Assembly: GCA_034766995.1 (NCBI GenBank)
Contig: CM068313.1
Location: 12,831,512-12,895,511, forward strand
Reading direction: 5' to 3'
From: Acanthacorydalis orientalis
Taxonomy: Eukaryota > Arthropoda > Insecta > Megaloptera > Corydalidae
Length of the DNA: 64,000 nt
This document shows, piece after piece, positions 35,557 to 47,663 of this stretch (its first letter is position 1; every line of letters begins with the position of its first letter). The translations under genes and the position numbers were made by a program. The notes beneath the pieces are model-generated. The model had not been told where the DNA came from. It saw only the letters and a program-made list of their open reading frames with translations, and made no database searches.

Positions 35557-36493
35557 CAGTGGTGTCAAACTCATATATGAACCCGGGCTACCAAATTCAG
35601 TTTAAAAATGTCTGCGGAGTGCAGACAAAAAAGTCAGCTAAAACAACATTAAGTGAGTGAAAAAATGTGTTTTATTGATATTCGAAAATAATTCGATTAC
35701 ATTTTAAATTTATTTTTTCTCTAATGAATTTATATTTTTTTAAAAAAATACATTTATTTTAGGTATTATTATCAAATGCTGCAACAAAATTTTAAATTCA
35801 AGAAATTAAAAAGCATTAATATTTTTTACTAGAAACTTGGCATCTTTTGTCAAAAACTATTTTATCAATATCCGGTGTAATTTTTTGTGATAATGGTATT
35901 TTTACTATAATTGTTAAATGTTCATTTGTCAATCTTGACCTGTGTGAAGTCTTATTAGTTTTTAAAATCGAAAATAATTGTTTACATCGGTATGCACTAC
36001 CAAACATTGCCAAGATTCTTGCTGCAAACATAGGTATTTCAATAAAATGTTCTGGAAAATACAAATAAAAATCCGGAATACCAACTTCAGTATTTTTTTC
36101 TTTTATCATCGTGTTGCACTGACTTTCAATCAATTCCATTTGCATGTTACTTTTTGTTTCTTCGGCTTTAAAAGAAAAAGGAGCACTAAATAGTAAAAAA
36201 TCATTTTTACAAGCGTTGAATCCTTCAAATCGATTTTCAAATTCAAATAATTCATGAATATGTGAACCATATTTGGTAAAATCACTACTGTAAAATAATT
36301 ATTCTTGATCATTTTCGAAAATGAACTAAATCAGAATTGACCATAAAATGGTGTTCCTTACAATATACGTCTATAATTTTCAATGTTTTAAAAATGTATT
36401 TTGCATTTTTTAAATTCCATTTTATAATTTTAATAAAATCAACTTCAAGCTTTCGACCGGAAATCCATACGAGCCGTGTGTTTAACACCATTG
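35557..36493 (-). mobile_element. Defective hAT element (937 bp) with 8-bp target duplication
   Basis: Left end CAGTGGTGTCAAACTCATAT; right end, on the reverse strand, CAATGGTGTTAAACACACGG: typical hAT termini. The 8-bp sequence GTGTACAT flanks both sides exactly (35549-35556 and 36494-36501), the target-site duplication length expected for hAT. The element retains only the C-terminal part of its transposase on the minus strand, so it is internally deleted. Confidence 0.9.
35816..36290 (-). pseudogene. hAT transposase C-terminal (dimerisation) remnant
   Basis: The minus-strand frame begins at 36145 with MQMELIESQCNTMIKEK and runs to a stop near 35816. It includes the hallmark FGSAYRCKQLFSILK, the NKTSHRSRLTNEHL stretch and ITPDID, matching the hAT C-terminal dimerisation domain of the type found in GTF2IRD2/ZBED-like transposases. 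In-frame sequence upstream (about 36146-36290; FENRFEGFNACKNDFLLF) continues the family pattern. The BED zinc finger and most of the catalytic region are missing. Confidence 0.85.
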
Positions 36494-36847
36494 GTGTACA
36501 TAATAACTACTCTTAAAAATTACAGTAAGCAAACAGAATAAACAATTCAACGTAGCCCAAGTACACAAACTTTTTAGAGTTTCAATATCTATTTAATTTT
36601 ACTTAATAGAAAAAAAATATTAAATACTATTTATGAAAAACCATTTCATTATTGAAAAGAAGTTTAAAACAAAATAATTTTAATTTTACTAGAACAGCTT
36701 AAATTTCATGTCTTTCTATATTGATGAATAATTTTACTATAATTATAAAAAGAGTTTATCGTTTAGCAATTTTAAACTCAAGTTATAAAAATTTATAAAA
36801 TATGTAAACAAATTAATGTAAAATGGACTTTTTGGATACATTTACGA

Positions 36848-36887
<40 letters not shown>

Positions 36888-37024
36888 TATATAATAAAAT
36901 ATATGAAATATGTTGCCGATATGTCGCTAAATATGTCTTTGTGAATAAATAAAAACATCATTGTACGAAAGTGCAATGAAAGTTTTCCTTGTTGATGCAG
37001 TGTTGATCAATAATAAATGGTCCA

Positions 37025-37170
37025 TAACGACAACACATCTCCGTAAATGACTATAACGCCAGTCAGATGTGCACAAGTGGAAGCTCTTAGCGTTGAGAAG
37101 CACTTAAGAAAAAGCCACCAGCCACCTGTGTCCACGTATCAAAAGACGAAGCGACACTTGGTACACTACA
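37025..37170. other. GC-richer islet with E-box
   Basis: About 145 bp of complex sequence including a CACCTG E-box and several repeats of AGCCACC-like sequence. It is unlike the flanking AT-rich DNA. Possible cis-regulatory element; nothing decisive is visible. Confidence 0.15.
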
Positions 37171-37248
37171 TTAAATGTATAGATGTATCCCGACACGAAA
37201 ACACACATGTTCGTAATATATTTGGATGTGAATATAAACGATACAAAG

Positions 37249-37251
<3 letters not shown>

Positions 37252-37316
<65 letters not shown>
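37252..37316. repeat. (TA)n microsatellite
   Basis: 65 bp, nearly pure. Confidence 0.95.
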
Positions 37317-37320
<4 letters not shown>

Positions 37321-37796
37321 TATTCGTCTGGCGAACGAACTTAAATTTCAGAAACCACTTAACGCACATAACTCATAGTTTTAAGAGTACGGTAATTAAC
37401 TAATTGAGTTTCCGCATTCATTCGGTGACAAAAGGGAAGCACAGAACGTAAACTTGTCTATCGGATGTCTGCACAATGTCTGTCAGTATATCTCGTAGGT
37501 AGTAAACATTGACATTCAAAAGAACAGTGCTTTTTTCCGACCACTTTATAAGTCGGTTTCTATAATATGAAGTGCATATCGAAGCAAACTAAAGTACTTG
37601 AGTTAAGGATTTGACCTTTAACACCGTTGAAGAGCGGTCTCGTAAAAGAACTTAGATAGATAGCTGTTAAAGATCCTTTTTATGTAATAGGCCATATGGG
37701 GATAGATATGTACAAAAACGAGGACTTACTTGATATTCGGTACGTTTCTTTTTTGGTAAATTAGGACGTGAGACGTAAATAAATTGTATCTATAAT

Positions 37797-37830
<34 letters not shown>

Positions 37831-38224
37831 TTTTAAAAAGTGTTATAAAAATTTATGAGACGACAAGATAGTCTTACATATTTCGTTATATAAACAGACA
37901 TTTATTTTATGATAATTATAAAATTAAAATTAATTGAAACATGAACTGAATACTATGTAGAAGATATAAGTGAAATATGTGTCTGAGAACTGGAATATTA
38001 TCTTAATATATAATTTATTTTAAAAGAGAACGCATTTATCGTTCTAGAGACACATGGATAATTTTAGATTTGATATGGATTAATTTGTATTTGTAATAAA
38101 ATGAATTAAGTATAAGTCAATATATTTTTTTAACTAAATGTTCGTATAACTTGTGCAATACATACTTTTATTAAATTTTATTGAAGAAGTAGCTGGGAAA
38201 ATAGTTTGTAACGAAGTGCATGTT

Positions 38225-38540
38225 TGAAAATAATTCCATAAATAAAATTTTTAGTTCTACATAAACTACAAACACTTTTTATAATCTAAAATGTTCAATA
38301 ATTGATTGCTGATAGTTGCAGTTTGTGTGATTTTCGATCAATTCATATTCAAATCATATCAGTAAATGATTCAAAGCGCTAAAGTACAGATAAAACAGCA
38401 TTTTCTGTATCTTGCATTAGTAACAATCAAAAATGACCATTAATCATTTACTGAACAATATTCACTATTTGCGGTTGGTAGGGCGAGAAAATAGTTATTC
38501 ACTTGTGAAAGTCAAAACTGTGAAGTCTTGATCAGATTAC
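38225..38540. repeat. Foldback repeat, near-complete copy with both arms
   Basis: Representative locus of the dispersed family. The left arm has the reverse-oriented core (AAAATGTTCAATAATTGATT at about 38288), the middle has AGCGCTAAAGTACAGA at about 38374, and the right arm has AACAATCAAAAATGACC at about 38416 followed by TTGCGGTTGGTAGGGCGAG and CACTTGTGAAAGT. The arms are imperfect inverted copies of each other. Confidence 0.65.
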
Positions 38541-39510
38541 GAAACTAAATTAGATAAAAAACGACCAGAAAACCAAAACGAACATAAATAGATGTTGTGT
38601 CAATCACTATAAAAGCATCTACTTAAATTTACATGGATATATGTTACTGTAGTTACTACTAAAGTTAATGTATTTACTTGATTTAGTATCTGTTCACTTT
38701 GTTTTGAAGCTAAAACTTAAAATTTTTATGTCAGTATAAAATAAAAGAAAAAAAGTGTAAAATTTTAAACGTAATTCAGGAAATTCAAGAACTGAGTATT
38801 TTTTAAAATAGAAAAAGTATTGAGAACCTATATATACATATATATATATACATATACTTTTGTATTCTATTTAATTCCCCTGAGAACATTTTGAATAGAT
38901 CTAATTAATTGTAATAATTGTGATTCATTTGAAAATGAATCTTCCATTCGCACTAACAATTGTATTTTGTTTTTTGTTAAAAAAAAACAAATAAATATTA
39001 TCATTATATGCTTGAAATTAATTAAATCTTCTTACAAATTCTTACAGTGAGAACTTTTGCAACTAAGTGAATATCTGCACGTTATACAAAACCGTGTAGC
39101 TACATAAATTCTTTATTAGACGTTTATATTTATTATTATACGCAGGTTTACAACGAAACTCCTCTAATATATTAAATTATTTATTAAAAAGCGACTTCAG
39201 CAACAAACATTGCCACAGTAGAAAACTGCAAGCTATGTATATAAAATATTCATTGTTATATATGACAGTAATATCGTGAATACTCGACAATAACCCATCT
39301 GGTTTCAATCTCAACACATTCTGAAGACACCTTTTCTATCCCACCGTACACTATTAAATAATTAACAACATTGTAACAACGAGCGGCAGAAGATATGGGT
39401 TATGCGTTTAGGTGTTTATGCATTAATAGCACGGTCATTATATTTTATGGGTGTTGTCGTTTCCGTGCTCCCATTAAGTTCAACTCATTTTTTATTGCTG
39501 GTTTTGAATC

Positions 39511-39513
39511 ATA

Positions 39514-39559
<46 letters not shown>
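39511..39559. repeat. (TA)n microsatellite
   Basis: 49 bp with one CA interruption. Confidence 0.9.
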
Positions 39560-39561
<2 letters not shown>

Positions 39562-39893
39562 GTGGAGCTATATGAATGTTCTTGTTAAAACGGGACACAT
39601 GTTATGTTGAGATCAAAGCTGTGCTAATGTGTGAACAAGTGCTTCAAGTGTCACACATACACGTGTCATATGTAATCAAATTTTATTGGTTTTGTGTGTT
39701 TGGACGATTCGATTCTAGTCGTCTTAGTGATTTTTTTGTCACTGAAATTTGATATAGTGACAGAGTTTTTTCTCTAAACAAAATTTTATTGCTAGTATCT
39801 TAGAAGCAAATTTGTGTTGTTTAATGCTATTAATATTTATACAGTATTTAATGTCATTGGTTTTAAGTAGGTGCTAAACAGAATAAAATATGG

Positions 39894-39936
<43 letters not shown>

Positions 39937-40159
39937 TGTGTGTAAAGCTTGATTTATGAAAAAACTTTTTAAGAATACATTTCTTTCGGCAATTAACTGA
40001 TTAAACTAAGTATTAAATTCAACGTAAACACATTAATTTTTGTGATCATATACTAATACACATACACACACATTTCTAAATGAAAAGAAAATAGATATAT
40101 AAATATTTTTTTCTATAAAAAATTAAAAAAAATGTTTTCAAATCAGAATACATTTGGCA

Positions 40160-40395
40160 CTTAGATGGCATTCACTTTCACAAATTAATTCTTCAACCAT
40201 GGAGCAGAAAGTTGAGGTAAAGAAAGATATATTATTTGTAATACAACCTGCAAAGTTCGTATAGCTATCGAAATTGTGACAGTAGTGACAGTCAAAAATT
40301 AATTATTAAAGATTTTTGATTAGAGAAAAATTCTACTTCAGCGGCGAGTGAAAAATTCATTAGTGAAAATGTTTCTTAATATTTATTAATAATTT
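40160..40395. repeat. Foldback repeat, copy with both outer ends
   Basis: CATTCACTTTCACAAATTAA at the left, AGTCAAAAATTAATTATTAA at about 40290, TTCATTAGTGAAAATG at the right. Confidence 0.5.
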
Positions 40396-41179
40396 ATAGG
40401 TGATATCTAAATATGTATATTCTTTTTATTAATATCGATAATCAACTAAATTTATGAAGCATTATGAATTACACTGGGTGGAGCGTAGTTCTAATCAACT
40501 AATTCTGTTCTATAAAGAAATGCCTCAGATCAACAAAAAGAGCCGTGAGTAAGTTTCCTCAAGTTAATAAGTTATTTTTTAAAAAAAAATTAATACAAAA
40601 TAATATGTAGACGTGGAATATTGTAAACTATTCAATATGCTAATATTTTTTTTTATTTATAAAAAAAATGAATTAAATATTTTTATAAAGATGTAAAAAA
40701 TATAAATGAATCTAAAACTCACACCATTAGAGAATATTACATTATTTTGGTACCGTAAGATGACGTTAGACCATTTATTCGAGTAAAAAATATAAATATT
40801 CCCGAGAAATTATTCACAACGGTTATTATTTGTTTCACTCCAGAAAAGATTTAATATTAGATTACTAAATTGAAGGAATACACAGTAAAATAATTTAAAT
40901 AGTTTGAAAACCATTAACTGAGTATTTTATTTATCTTAAAACTGAGTATCTAATTTAATTAAGAAAAAACAGAATTAAAATCTTATCTACAATCTATAAA
41001 AAAAATTTAAGTCTACTTCAGCACTTCAATCGTCAGTTTACTTTAATAATTTCTCTATGTATATTTTTTATTTTTAAAGGAACAATTGAATGTTTTCAAA
41101 AAAGGTGATAAAACCAAATGCATTTAGTTTTCAATCACTGTTTCGAATTTTGAAAAAATATTATTCCCAAAAAAATATA

Positions 41180-41800
41180 TATATAAGTTTACAACAATTG
41201 TTGAATTTTTAGAAAAGAAATTCAGTTTTTCAGGTATATAAAATTAAACTTTTCTAAAATGATAAATATTTCTATACTAATAGTATTAATTTACCAGCAG
41301 GAAAAAACTTTTTAACATCAATCTTTATGGTTTTAACGATTTCAAATTTTAGAAAATCAATCTTCCATTTGAAGTGTTATAAAATTAGATTATTTCAAAA
41401 TAGCTGATATTTTCATACGAATGAAAATAAGATTTAGAATATAAATAAACAACAATTTAATAGCAGAAATAATTTAAAAGTAGTTGTTATTTATTTTTTG
41501 AGACTATTTAAGAGCCTGTTTTAAAATTGAAAATATTTCTTTACGAATCAAAATAACATTCAATAAATGAGTAAACAACAATTTACCAGTAGAAAAAAAA
41601 TTTAATAGCAGTCTTTGAAGATTGAATGATTTTAAATTTTAGAACTACTAATCTGAATATTGAGGCTAGTAAAATTAAAATGTTTCAAAATAACAAACAA
41701 TTTCATTTGAACAGAAATAACATTCAGTGTACAAATAAATAACAATCAAAGAGCAGTATTTAGGGATTTAATGATTTTTAATGTTTAAGAATTTAGGTTA
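41180..41800 (+). repeat. Diverged tandem array, unit about 125-165 bp
   Basis: A motif of the form CAATTTACCAGTAG followed by A-rich sequence and then TGATTTTAAATTTTAGAA recurs with similar flanks. Anchor positions near 41287, 41453, 41579 and 41743 give spacings of 166, 126 and 164 bases. The copies are strongly diverged, which explains the uneven period. No coding content. Confidence 0.5.
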
Positions 41801-42376
41801 AATATTTGATATCGACAAAAGAATTTTTTAAATACATATAAATCGGCTCAGTAAGAGAATAAATTCTATTATTTATAATCGATTTTAACCAATTAAGAAA
41901 TAGTTTTCAAATAGAGAATATAAAGTAACATAAAAAACAAATATCGAAATTATTAATAAGTTTTAACATTTATAAAACTTGCAGTCTGGTATAAATGTTT
42001 ATGAGTAAATGATTTAGAACTTGCGTTAATATATATATATATGCTCGATTGGACATTAAGAAAATACACACATTAAAATATTCATTCGAGATGAAGTTAT
42101 TTGGCACAAGATAAAGTAAATTTTCATATTGTAAATTAGTACTAAATTACAGTGAATTTTCATACGAACATATAACATTTTAAATATGTTGATCTCCTAC
42201 ATATTTTTGCATCTGTACGACATTCATTTCGCGACGTAACGAAAAATAGACTATTTTCATTTTTATATCATTTCGTTGACGGGTAGGAATTCTTTGTCGT
42301 TATTTTTTAATAAATCGTATCGAATGGACGACAAATTATCAGGATTTAACGAATTACATGAATGTAGTAGACAATA

Positions 42377-42381
<5 letters not shown>

Positions 42382-42427
<46 letters not shown>
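42382..42427. repeat. (TA)n microsatellite
   Basis: 46 bp. Confidence 0.9.
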
Positions 42428-42431
<4 letters not shown>

Positions 42432-42577
42432 TAAATGTATGTATATAAACATATGTAATGACAATATAATAAATAGTTTGTACATTACCTGAGATATCAC
42501 CAAAATTGAGTTAAAAACACTCACCTGTAACAAAAGAAAATATAATTAAAAATTAATAATTAATTTTAATATGTATG

Positions 42578-42579
<2 letters not shown>

Positions 42580-42634
<55 letters not shown>
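42580..42634. repeat. (TA)n microsatellite
   Basis: 55 bp. Confidence 0.95.
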
Positions 42635-42635
<1 letters not shown>

Positions 42636-42886
42636 CATTAAGTATATAAAATATAATTAATTTTTTGTAAATAATAATTTCATGTTTCATTTTAATGTGC
42701 AATAAGGCCGCAAGACTGAATTTCGTTCGTGAAAATGTTTACTTTTTCTCAAAATCTGAGAAAATATTCCAAATCTGCTATATTTGAACAGGAGTATCAT
42801 CAATTGTTTAGCAAATACGCATTGAATTAAAAGGGTTATATGGATTTTTTTTGCTTCTATTATATATTTCCCATCTCTGATACATA

Positions 42887-43715
42887 CGTGGGTTGTTTGA
42901 TAAGTATGGTACAAAAGCAAGTTAAACACCGTTTTTTGATAAAAATCGATTTTATTTCTTAACATAACCTCCATTGAGGGCTATACACTTGGTCCAGCGT
43001 ATGTGCAAAATACACATTGACAGCGGCGATGACATTCGACGAGTATTTCTTTCTACCGAGCCAAAGTTTCAAGATTGGGAAGAGAAAGAAGTAGCACGGG
43101 GCCAAGTCTGGAGAATAGGTTGGATGAGAAATCAATTCGAAACCTAATTCGAACAATTCTTTCATTGTGGCAGTCGATTTGTGGGACGGCGCGTTATCCT
43201 GGTGAAAGACCACATTTTTGTGCGCCAATATTGGCTGTTTTTGTTTCAGATCTTCTTTCCAATAATGTTGCACAATAGGCTCCTATTATCGTTTTTCCTT
43301 TCGTTAAGTATTCGATCAAAATGATTCAATAGCAATCCCAAAAAATAGTGACCATCATCTTCACAGCCGACAAAACGATCTTCGCCTTCTTCGGCGCACT
43401 CTAACCAGTCGTTGTTCATTGTTTTGATTGCAGCTTCGACTCCAGGTGTGGATCCATAGTGCTCGACTAGTGATGGAATCCATATTCCACCTATGAAGAC
43501 GAGTAGGCGCAAAAAGTCCTGCTTGTTTTTTTCCTTTTTTGAGGAAATTGCTACAATGTTCGCTTCAAACATTTGTAGAACGTGAACAACGTGCCGTTTC
43601 TCACTATAATTTCGCCTATGCTAATATGAAAAGTGACACTTGATAGCCGTGACGTTACTAAATGAATGATGGTGCCATATTATAGAAATTTACCAAATTT
43701 ATCCAACGACTCACG
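42887..43715 (-). mobile_element. Defective mariner element (829 bp) with terminal inverted repeats
   Basis: Outer ends read CGTGGGTTGTTTGATAAG from the left and CGTGAGTCGTTGGATAAA from the right (reverse strand), giving inverted repeats of roughly 25 bp. A TA dinucleotide flanks each end (42885-42886 and 43716-43717), the target-site duplication expected of mariner. The element is shorter than a full mariner (about 1.3 kb), with the N-terminal half of the transposase missing. The subfamily was not determined. Confidence 0.85.
42959..43572 (-). pseudogene. Mariner transposase remnant, frameshifted, catalytic residues lost
   Basis: Two reading-frame fragments, with a third frame needed between them, match the C-terminal half of a DD34D mariner transposase. 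Visible motifs are HQDNAPSH and SPDLAPC at the second and third catalytic positions. The aspartate of HQDN is kept. The residue that should be the third aspartate (after SPDLAPC) is tyrosine (codon 43091-43093), and the first aspartate motif (family pattern MDETW) reads IGGIW. With frameshifts, an internal stop and a missing N-terminus, this cannot encode an active enzyme. Confidence 0.85.
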
Positions 43716-44269
43716 TATAATATATATATATATATATACGTTTGTATGTATATAATGGAAGATCAAAATAGCGAATACCGACATGGATTCAACTTTTATA
43801 TTAATTAAAAGAGGAAAGGAGAAAAGAAAAATTGCACCTTAACGGTCTAAGGATGATAAAATTAATCATTTACTGAATGTTCTTAACTAAAAACTTTTGT
43901 TTGGTTTGAGTTCGAATAAAAATTTGTTAAATTGAATTTAACCACAATGTAAAAGATTATAATTATTAAGAAGGTACACGTCGCTAATAATATATTTCCA
44001 ATACTTTCAAATGACAAAAACTGGCATATTCAAGCATTTTAATTTATTATTATATGAGTTAAAATGAGATTAGGTAATATTTTTTATTAACGCTTTTTCT
44101 CAGCTTATGTTTATTTATTTTGTGGTCACACACGTGTATTTCTTTTTTTCAGTTTGTGTGTTTATTAAAAAGAAAACAATAGTGAATAAAACCGCATGCA
44201 TAATGCTTTTAATTGAGCCTTCAAACAAAGAATAGTCGAACAAAAACGAAATCCATTCAGATGAAAAAC

Positions 44270-44480
44270 CTTAATCAGTCGAAACGAATCGTCTGTGTGA
44301 ATCGAAGCATCCCGTCGACGGCTGCACACAACATACAAAAGAGAGGATAGTGGAACAACTAAAAATCGTACACATCCCCTTCGACAATGTTGTTAGAACG
44401 CAGCGTGAACACGTTAGCAGTGGAATGCAATTTGGGTTAATCAAATTTCAAATCTACCCCGAATGCGTATGTCTTCATTC
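44270..44480. other. GC-richer islet
   Basis: About 210 bp of higher-complexity, CpG-containing DNA (CCCGTCGACGGCTG around 44311) in an otherwise featureless stretch. No recognisable coding content. Candidate non-coding regulatory element only. Confidence 0.15.
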
Positions 44481-46032
44481 GTTAGTTGTAATGATCGTTC
44501 ATATTACCGTGACTCATAAATAAGACTAGATTTCGTTTTATTATTTATATTTTATTTTTGTTCGTTCGGAACAACGTGGAAAATGTTTATGGCAGATAGA
44601 GAAGTAGATATATTATGTACGCTGTATCATAACTTAACACGTGATATCTTTTCAGACGCTTCTTGGGTATCGGGTATGTTGAAAAATTTATACGAAGATT
44701 CGTAGTCGTATCTCTTGGTGTTTTGTAAACATTTTTTTGTTATCCGGATCTTGTTTCGTTCCGAATATCAATATGGACTTTACCATAAATTCAATCCACT
44801 TGTACTGAATTTATTTAATATGCCTTTGAAATTTTGTTTACACAACTAATTAGAGAAAACGTTGCAAATAACCAATTAAAAATAAATCTTGTTCATTATT
44901 TATTAATGACTATTATTTATTGATAGAAATTTTAAACGCTATTACAATTTAAAAAATCTATACTGTCCATGCTTTGCCTTTAATCATTTTATGATAATGT
45001 GCGAATATATTACGAGTACAAACTAATTCGGTGCCTTTTCTATAGACAATGAATGTTTATTGACAAATGGAATACATTTCAATACTCAAAATATTCCTCA
45101 TTATTTTATATAACTTTACTAGTACTTTCTTTATTAGGTAATTGACGAATCCCTTGTCGAAAAAGCTTAGAGTCGATGAAGTCGTAATGTATTTTCGGAA
45201 CTCTTCTACTGTTTTAACATTTTCTTGTATGTTTTATGCGCCACAAAATCTTTCCTTAAAGCTTATTAAATAATTCCCGCGTTTTCTGCAGAATTTTTTC
45301 AACTAGAATGCTAAAAATATATAATACCTAATATGCTGCTTTTCAGACGCCATCATATTCGCTACTATTTTGTGAGATTATGCCAACTGCTTGGGCTAGA
45401 TATATAGTGTTTTTTTAATGTTAAATTTAGCACTTAAAATTCTTAAAAAGATGCGAAAATATTTTAATTTAAAACAGAGCTATGATTAATTCAATTTAAA
45501 TGCACAGAATTAATTTTTACAGCTAATATACTGAAGTTAAGATGCAATTTCCAATGAAAGAAATAATGGAAGCTGCAGTGAAGCAAGTCTATGAAAAGCT
45601 GATATTTCTTCAAGAAGTTGAGAACAATATAAAAATTTTAAATATTCTACAGAATAAACAATGATGAAAATAATGGCGAATAATCCTCGCTTGACAATAA
45701 TTAGATGATGCGAGTTTAGAAGATGAAATATACAAGAAAAAAATAGTAAGAAATATCAACGATGGCTCCACTGATAAATAAGGGTAGATTTTAGTGCAGT
45801 GTAAAGGAGTATGTAATCTTCTTGAAAATATAGTTTATAAGAATAAGGAAGAAAACACTGAAAAATTGGAAATCTAAAATTTTAAAAGAAATGCATCAAA
45901 GAGATCATTTTATCATAAATGAGGAAGCAGATATTGTTTATATTTCGGGAGGTGTTATTTGAAAATAACAGCAGCAATATAATTTGTAGAAATTGTGTGA
46001 TTAGAAAAAGTATCAAGTTTGTAGATTTTTCT

Positions 46033-46160
46033 GTCCCTCGGCGTTCTGGGAATAATGGTATTGCCATTGAAATGCGCATAAGTGACACTTCAAAACGATT
46101 AATAATCATTTATTGAACACTTGTGATTAAAAAATTCTGTTGTAGAATTAGGGGTAAAAT
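46033..46160 (+). repeat. Foldback repeat, plus-orientation half
   Basis: CGGCGTTCTGGGAATAATGG, ATTGAAATGCGCATAAGTGA, core GATTAATAATCATTTATTGA. Confidence 0.6.
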
Positions 46161-46450
46161 TCATTTGAATTTAACTTTCATTTCGTACATTATTAATTTA
46201 TTTGTATACAAATTGATGTATTACGTCTTTTTATGATTTTTGGTATAAATGTGTGTCACTAGGTACAATAAATGTAAAAATTTGGAATGGTGAGCGACAT
46301 GAGATCAATGTACTCCTAAAAGCCCAATAAAATTTAAAATACATCATTATTTTGACATAGGATCATGAGAAATGACATACTATTGACTATACTTTTATAA
46401 TGCAACATACAAAAGTAAAAAAAGATAAAAAATGTTCTTTATACTCTCTA

Positions 46451-46452
<2 letters not shown>

Positions 46453-46517
<65 letters not shown>
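46453..46517. repeat. (TA)n-(GA)n compound microsatellite
   Basis: About 32 bp TA and then about 32 bp GA, at the left border of the duplicated block. Confidence 0.95.
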
Positions 46518-46518
<1 letters not shown>

Positions 46519-47067
46519 CGGTTCAATTTAGGCTTCCACGTGGAAGTATTAAAAGGGATCGCAGGTGTTAAAAAAAGTCATGTTATTTTTTATTTAGTAT
46601 TTTAGTTCAATTCAATACTAAAATACAATTGAACTAAAATATATCCCCCCTAAATGAAGGACAACTTGCATTTTTTTAATTTTTTCCCTTTTTTTAATAC
46701 TTTTGTGTGGAAGCCTAAATTGAATCAACCTATATATAATAGAAAAAGCTTCGACACCACTTGTATACATAATTTCTCTTAAGATGTTTATTTTTAAGTG
46801 GTATTTATATAACATTTTTAAACAGAATTCAGACAATTCTATTAAAATGCTTACAAATCTAATGAATTGAAAAATTTTAACAATTGACCTTCCATTCAAA
46901 AACAAATAAACAAGGATTAAAATACTAAACTAAGAACAGTATTTTATTTCGAACTGAAAAGAGGGATTGAAAAATGAAAAAAAAAACAGGCAAGATGCAT
47001 ACATTAATGAAAAATCATATAATAAATTAGCAACTAAGACCTCTGCCACACATAGAAAAGAATATAT
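46505..47067 (+). repeat. Tandem duplication, copy 1 (about 0.56 kb)
   Basis: Copy 1 runs from after a TA/GA tract to the TA tract at 47072 and is repeated, with roughly 10 percent difference, at 47128-47663. It includes an inverted-repeat element (about 46510-46732) followed by about 330 bp of ordinary AT-rich DNA. A whole block was duplicated, not just the mobile element. Confidence 0.85.
46510..46732. mobile_element. MITE-like inverted-repeat element, copy 1
   Basis: Ends TTCAATTTAGGCTTCCACG and, on the reverse strand, TTCAATTTAGGCTTCCACA continue into AAGTATTAAAA, giving inverted repeats of over 30 bp. The centre holds a second palindrome: TATTTTAGTTCAATT is mirrored by AATTGAACTAAAATA with a short spacer. 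No coding content. Right flank TATATA; class unknown. Confidence 0.6.
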
Positions 47068-47068
47068 T

Positions 47069-47071
<3 letters not shown>

Positions 47072-47121
<50 letters not shown>
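47072..47121. repeat. (TA)n microsatellite between duplication copies
   Basis: 50 bp, separates the two copies of the 0.56-kb block. Confidence 0.95.
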
Positions 47122-47125
<4 letters not shown>

Positions 47126-47127
47126 TT

Positions 47128-47663
47128 AGAATGATTCAATTTAGGCTTCCACATGGAAGTATTAAAAGAGGGTGCAGGGGTTAAGAACAGTCATGTTATT
47201 TTTTATTTACTATTCAAGTTCAATTCAATACTAAAATACAATTGAACTAAAATACTAAATGAGGGATAGCATGTTTTTTTAAATTTTTTCCTTTTTTTTA
47301 ATACTTTTGCGTGGACGCCTAAGTTGAATCACCTATATATAATAGAAAAATATTCGACACCACTCGTATGCATAATTTCTCTCAAGATGTTTATTTTTAA
47401 GTGATATTTATATAACATGTTTAAATAGAATTTAGACAATAATATTAAAGTGTTTACAAATCTAATGAATTGAAACATTTTAGCAATTAACCTTCCATTG
47501 GAAAACAAATAAACAAGGATTAAGATACTAAACTAAGAACAGTATTTTATTTGAAACTGAAACAAGGGATTGAAAAATGAAGAAAAAATAAGCAAAATCC
47601 ACACATAAATGAAAAATCATATAATAAATTCGAAACTAAGACCTATACCACACACAAAAAAGA
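47128..47663 (+). repeat. Tandem duplication, copy 2
   Basis: Second copy of the block at 46505-47067, in the same orientation and bounded on both sides by TA tracts. Substitutions and small indels are spread throughout, so the duplication is not recent. Confidence 0.85.
47133..47336. mobile_element. MITE-like inverted-repeat element, copy 2
   Basis: Same structure as the element at 46510-46732 and part of the duplicated block. Ends GATTCAATTTAGGCTTCC and, on the reverse strand, GATTCAACTTAGGCGTCC. The central palindrome is present but carries mismatches in its left arm. Confidence 0.6.

Larger units (their letters stand above)
36502..42884. other. Gene-free AT-rich stretch
   Basis: Contains TA tracts, foldback repeats at 38.2 and 40.2 kb, the diverged tandem array at 41.2-41.8 kb and a small GC-richer islet at 37.0 kb. 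No host gene is recognisable. Confidence 0.6.

Noticed and set aside
36309..36491. 60-aa ORF at the hAT right end as a separate gene
   Set aside because: It lies entirely inside the 937-bp hAT element and begins in its terminal repeat.
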